Source: Cordia subcordata
Taxonomy: Eukaryota; Streptophyta; Magnoliopsida; Boraginales; Cordiaceae
Assembly (NCBI GenBank): GCA_028554755.1
Contig: JAPTOF010000019.1
Span: 4,846,001-4,910,000, forward strand
Direction: 5' to 3'
Length of the DNA stretch: 64,000 bases
Part shown: positions 61,141-64,000 of the stretch, piece after piece
Layout of the letters: the number at the start of each line of letters is the position of its first letter
Numbering within the stretch: position 1 is the first letter of the stretch
Translations under genes and position numbers: made by a program
Notes under the pieces: generated by a model
Seen by the model: only the letters and a program-made list of their open reading frames with translations
Database searches by the model: none
Told to the model about the DNA's origin: nothing

Positions 61141-62080
61141 TTTAGGTTTATGTTTCTCATAAAATTCTTCATATAAGAAGTGGTTTAAGACTTTTATAAA
61201 GTAGTCTTGAATAGAAATCAATTGATCAATGTGAGAGGTGGGCCAAGACCCTTATAAAGTGATATTGAATCTTGAGATTTTTTTATGTAGGATAAGTATA
61301 TGTTGTAATGTTTCCTTCACGTGTAACCATGACAATCATATGTTGTAATATTCTACTCATGTCAATGGGTTTGTGTATGTTGTAACAAAACCCCTTGCAA
61401 TACCTCTTCACCCCAATGGGTTCGTATATGTTGTGACACCCTTTCTCACATGTCATCTGGAATAATGATTGCACTACCTGACAAATGGGTTGAACTTGGA
61501 TGTTTATGTGAGAATGTTTATACCACTCCCCTCTCGTGTGACTTAGAGTAGTGTCTGAACCATTTTGGATGGCTAAGATGTAGTTTTAGTGAGTTGCTTA
61601 CGGTGATATGTTACAACAGCCTAGAATAGACGATATGTAACTTGGTTAAGTTGCTTATAGGGATGGGCTACCACATGGATGCACGTGCATGATAAATGAG
61701 TTTTGTGAGTTAAGATTCTAAAGTGACCCAAAATAGTGTCTACATTACATTGGACGTTTGCAAGAATGAGTTAACATGGCCGAGAACAGATAAGATGCAA
61801 CTTTGGTGGATTGCTTGTAGGAATAGGTTACCACGTGAATAGATGTGCATAAAAAATGAGTTTTAGACTAGTCACACATGGACAAATGTGCAAAGGACTA
61901 AATCAAAAGTCCAACTCTAGTACCATGTTATGTATCACAAAGGTTATATCATAAAAACTAACAACCAACATGAATAATGGCTCATAACCCTTATAAAGAG
62001 GTTTTAAACCTTGAGATTTTTCCATGTAAAACAAGTATACATTGTAACATGTGACAAATTCTAAAAGATCCTCACACCCC
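61141..62080. repeat. Non-coding repeat block with direct repeats at both ends
   Basis: About 61248-61312 (CCCTTATAAAGTG..., CTTGAGATTTTTT, GTATATGTTGTAA) recurs at about 61990-62053 (CCCTTATAAAGAG..., CTTGAGATTTTTC, GTATACATTGTAA), some 740 bp apart. Within the block, phrases such as GGTTACCAC/GGCTACCAC and AAATGAGTTTT repeat. It ends just where the copia integrase frame begins, so it may be a separate insertion into the copia element. Confidence 0.55.
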
Positions 62081-64000
62081 TTAACAAAATGGAAAGGTGG
62101 AAAGAAAACATATTCACTTAATTGAAATTGTCATTGCCTTGCCTCATCAATCCCATCTCCCACCCGCCTATTGGCTTGAGGCTTTAACCACTGCCAATTA
62201 CCTTGTTAATAGACAACCAAAGCTTATTTTGAATGGCCTATCTCCCTTTGATTGTCTCTTCAACAAAAAGCCGAATTATAGTACTCTGAGAGCCTTTGGT
62301 TGTCTATGCTTCCCTTGGTTAAGACTTTATTTTGCAAATAAGCTAGAACATACATCCTTTTCATGTCTTTTTCTAGGCTATTCTCATTATTCTAAGGGAT
62401 ATAAGTGCATGGATCTTAAACTACAGGTGGTTTATACATCCAGGCATGTGAATTTTTTTAACATATTTTTTCTTACAAGGGAACCAGGTAGACTGTTTTG
62501 ATCTTACTGCTTTTTTGTTTCCTTTATTGCCATTCACTGCTACAAACTCACCATCATAACAATAGCAAATCATGCTTCCTTTTCCATCTAGTACTAATTC
62601 TTTGCACAATCAGCATAATTAAGACTCTACATCATCATTTATCACTTCTATATCATAAACATCGCTCTCCTTACATCTTTAGAGCATGTTCTTCTTGCTA
62701 ATACTGTTTAGAAGAGTCATCTTATGGTGACAAGATCTCAAACAGGATCTTTGAGGCCATTCAAGTACTATCTCAATAGTGATTCACTTCTTTCCCTAAC
62801 AAGTGAATCTATAACCTATAAGGAAGCAGCCAAGAACTACACAGGCATAATGCTATGGATGAAAAGTTTCAAGCTCTTCAATTTGAGAAAACATGGATAT
62901 TAGTTCATTTTCTTGAGAATAGGAATCTAATTGGATGTAAACGGGTGTATAAAATAAAGAAGAAAGTTGATGGATCAGTAACAAGATATAAAGCCAGGCT
63001 TTTGTCAAAAGGCTTTAATCAGTCCTATGTCTTGGATTATGAAGAAATATTTAGTCCAGTTGTAAAAGTTCAGACAATTAGAATTGTGATTGCTTTTGCT
63101 TTGCATCATAGCTGGACTCTTAGACAACAAATGCTTTTCTACATGGCGGAAGAGGTATATATATAACAACCTCAAGGTTTTATGGATCCTCAGTTTCCCA
63201 ATTAAGTTTGTAAATCAAAAAAGTCACTTCATGGATTAAAACAAGCTCCCAAAGCCTGACATTAAATGCTAAATCAGGTCTTGATTGCTAATAGTTTCCA
63301 GTGTAGCATGTAAGGCTAACACTTTATTCTTTATTCAGAAGACTAGCACTGCCTTCACTGTCATGCTAATGTATGCGGATGACATTATCATCACAAGGTC
63401 ATCTTCTCAATACATTGCCTCTGTTATTCAGCTAATGAGTTCTCATTTTGCAATCAAAGACCTTAGCAATCTTTCCTATTACCTAGGCATTGAAGTAGAG
63501 TACACACAAACGTGTAAGCATAGTGGATTGCAATTCCAGTTCTACATCAGTAGTAGCTTATAAATAAAAAAACAGCTACTGATCTTAATCTCCTTTATTC
63601 CAATCCAACAGAATACAAGAGTATTGTAGATGCGCTTTAGTATCTAACCTTCACATACCATGATATTTAGTACTCAATCAATACATTGTGTCAGCATATG
63701 CATTCTCCACACAGAGGCATTATGCCTTTTTGTAAAGGACACTACGTTTTATTCAGGGCACCGTCAATCAGGGTCTTCTTTTTCAACCAAACACACTACA
63801 TTTGATGGCTTTTTCAGACTCAGACTAGGTGACAAATCAAGAAGATCATAGGTCTATTACAGGGTACTGTATTTTCCTAAGCAGCAATTTAGTCTCTTCG
63901 CGCTCCAAACGCCAACCAACAATATCATGAAGCTCTACTGAGGCAACGTATCATAGTCTAGCTGCCATGGCTACTGAAGTTAAATGGCTCACCTTTTTTC
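62081..64000 (+). pseudogene. Decayed Ty1/copia polyprotein, truncated at both ends
   Basis: Integrase C-terminal part with GKVERKHIHLIE and AFGCLCFPWLRLYFANK (62081-62480); start of the reverse transcriptase region with VTRYKARLLSKGFNQ and EEIFSPVVKV (about 62700-63120); the YADD-type active site in LMYADDIIIT and SYYLGIEV (about 63360-63500); and an RNase H end with STEATYHSLAAMATEVKWL near 63935-63995. This is the order integrase then RT-RNase H that defines copia. Gag, protease and the integrase core are missing on the left. Frames change several times and stops intervene, so it is inactive. It continues past the window edge. Confidence 0.88.

Noticed and set aside
1..64000. Search for CRISPR arrays, bacterial operons, phage or plasmid genes
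   Set aside because: The window is plant nuclear DNA; the only regular short repeats are microsatellites and the MULE palindromes, which lack uniform spacers.

Overview
The window is nuclear DNA of a flowering plant, almost certainly a eudicot. Genes are split by GT-AG introns, intergenic DNA is AT-rich, and every recognisable protein is a plant family member. The RAM1-type GRAS factor implies a species that forms, or recently descends from one that formed, arbuscular mycorrhiza. I cannot name the species.

Nine protein-coding genes look real and mostly intact. In order: the 3' two thirds of a YSL6-type metal-nicotianamine transporter (+, 1-3770); a single-exon class I TCP transcription factor close to TCP9/TCP19 (+, 7584-8519); an ACR4/5-type protein with four ACT domains (+, 26684-29379); a pentatricopeptide-repeat protein (+, 31608-33701); cytosolic ribosomal protein eL8/L7a (-, 34683-37048); actin-related protein 2 in 15 exons (+, 39170-45414); a secreted Ole e 1-like protein (-, 46412-47123); RAM1 (+, 53819-56149); and a prenylated membrane-anchored ubiquitin-fold protein, MUB (-, 57697-60271). 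They are ordinary single genes with no functional cluster. Exon joins were read by hand from splice sites and reading phase, and each joined frame closes without a gap.

The rest is mainly transposon-derived. The outstanding object is a 7.18-kb Mutator-like element (18938-26114). It has a perfect 9-bp target duplication, 24-bp terminal inverted repeats (23/24 identical), a broken mudrA-type transposase on the + strand, and a broken plant-mobile-domain (PMD/MAIN-like) gene converging on it from the - strand. Both ends carry arrays of a 17-bp palindrome of the form CGGTRAGT-S-ACYTACCG. Smaller insertions are a tRNA-like poly(A) SINE remnant with a 12-bp target duplication (16984-17094), two near-identical hairpin MITEs with TAA duplications (10960-11077 and 59454-59574, the latter inside a MUB intron), several Tourist-type MITEs, and a decayed Ty1/copia element running off the right edge (about 62080-64000).

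The clearest regulatory observations are a TATA box and a GCCGGC palindrome upstream of RAM1, and a telo-box plus site II (TGGGCY) motifs upstream of eL8.
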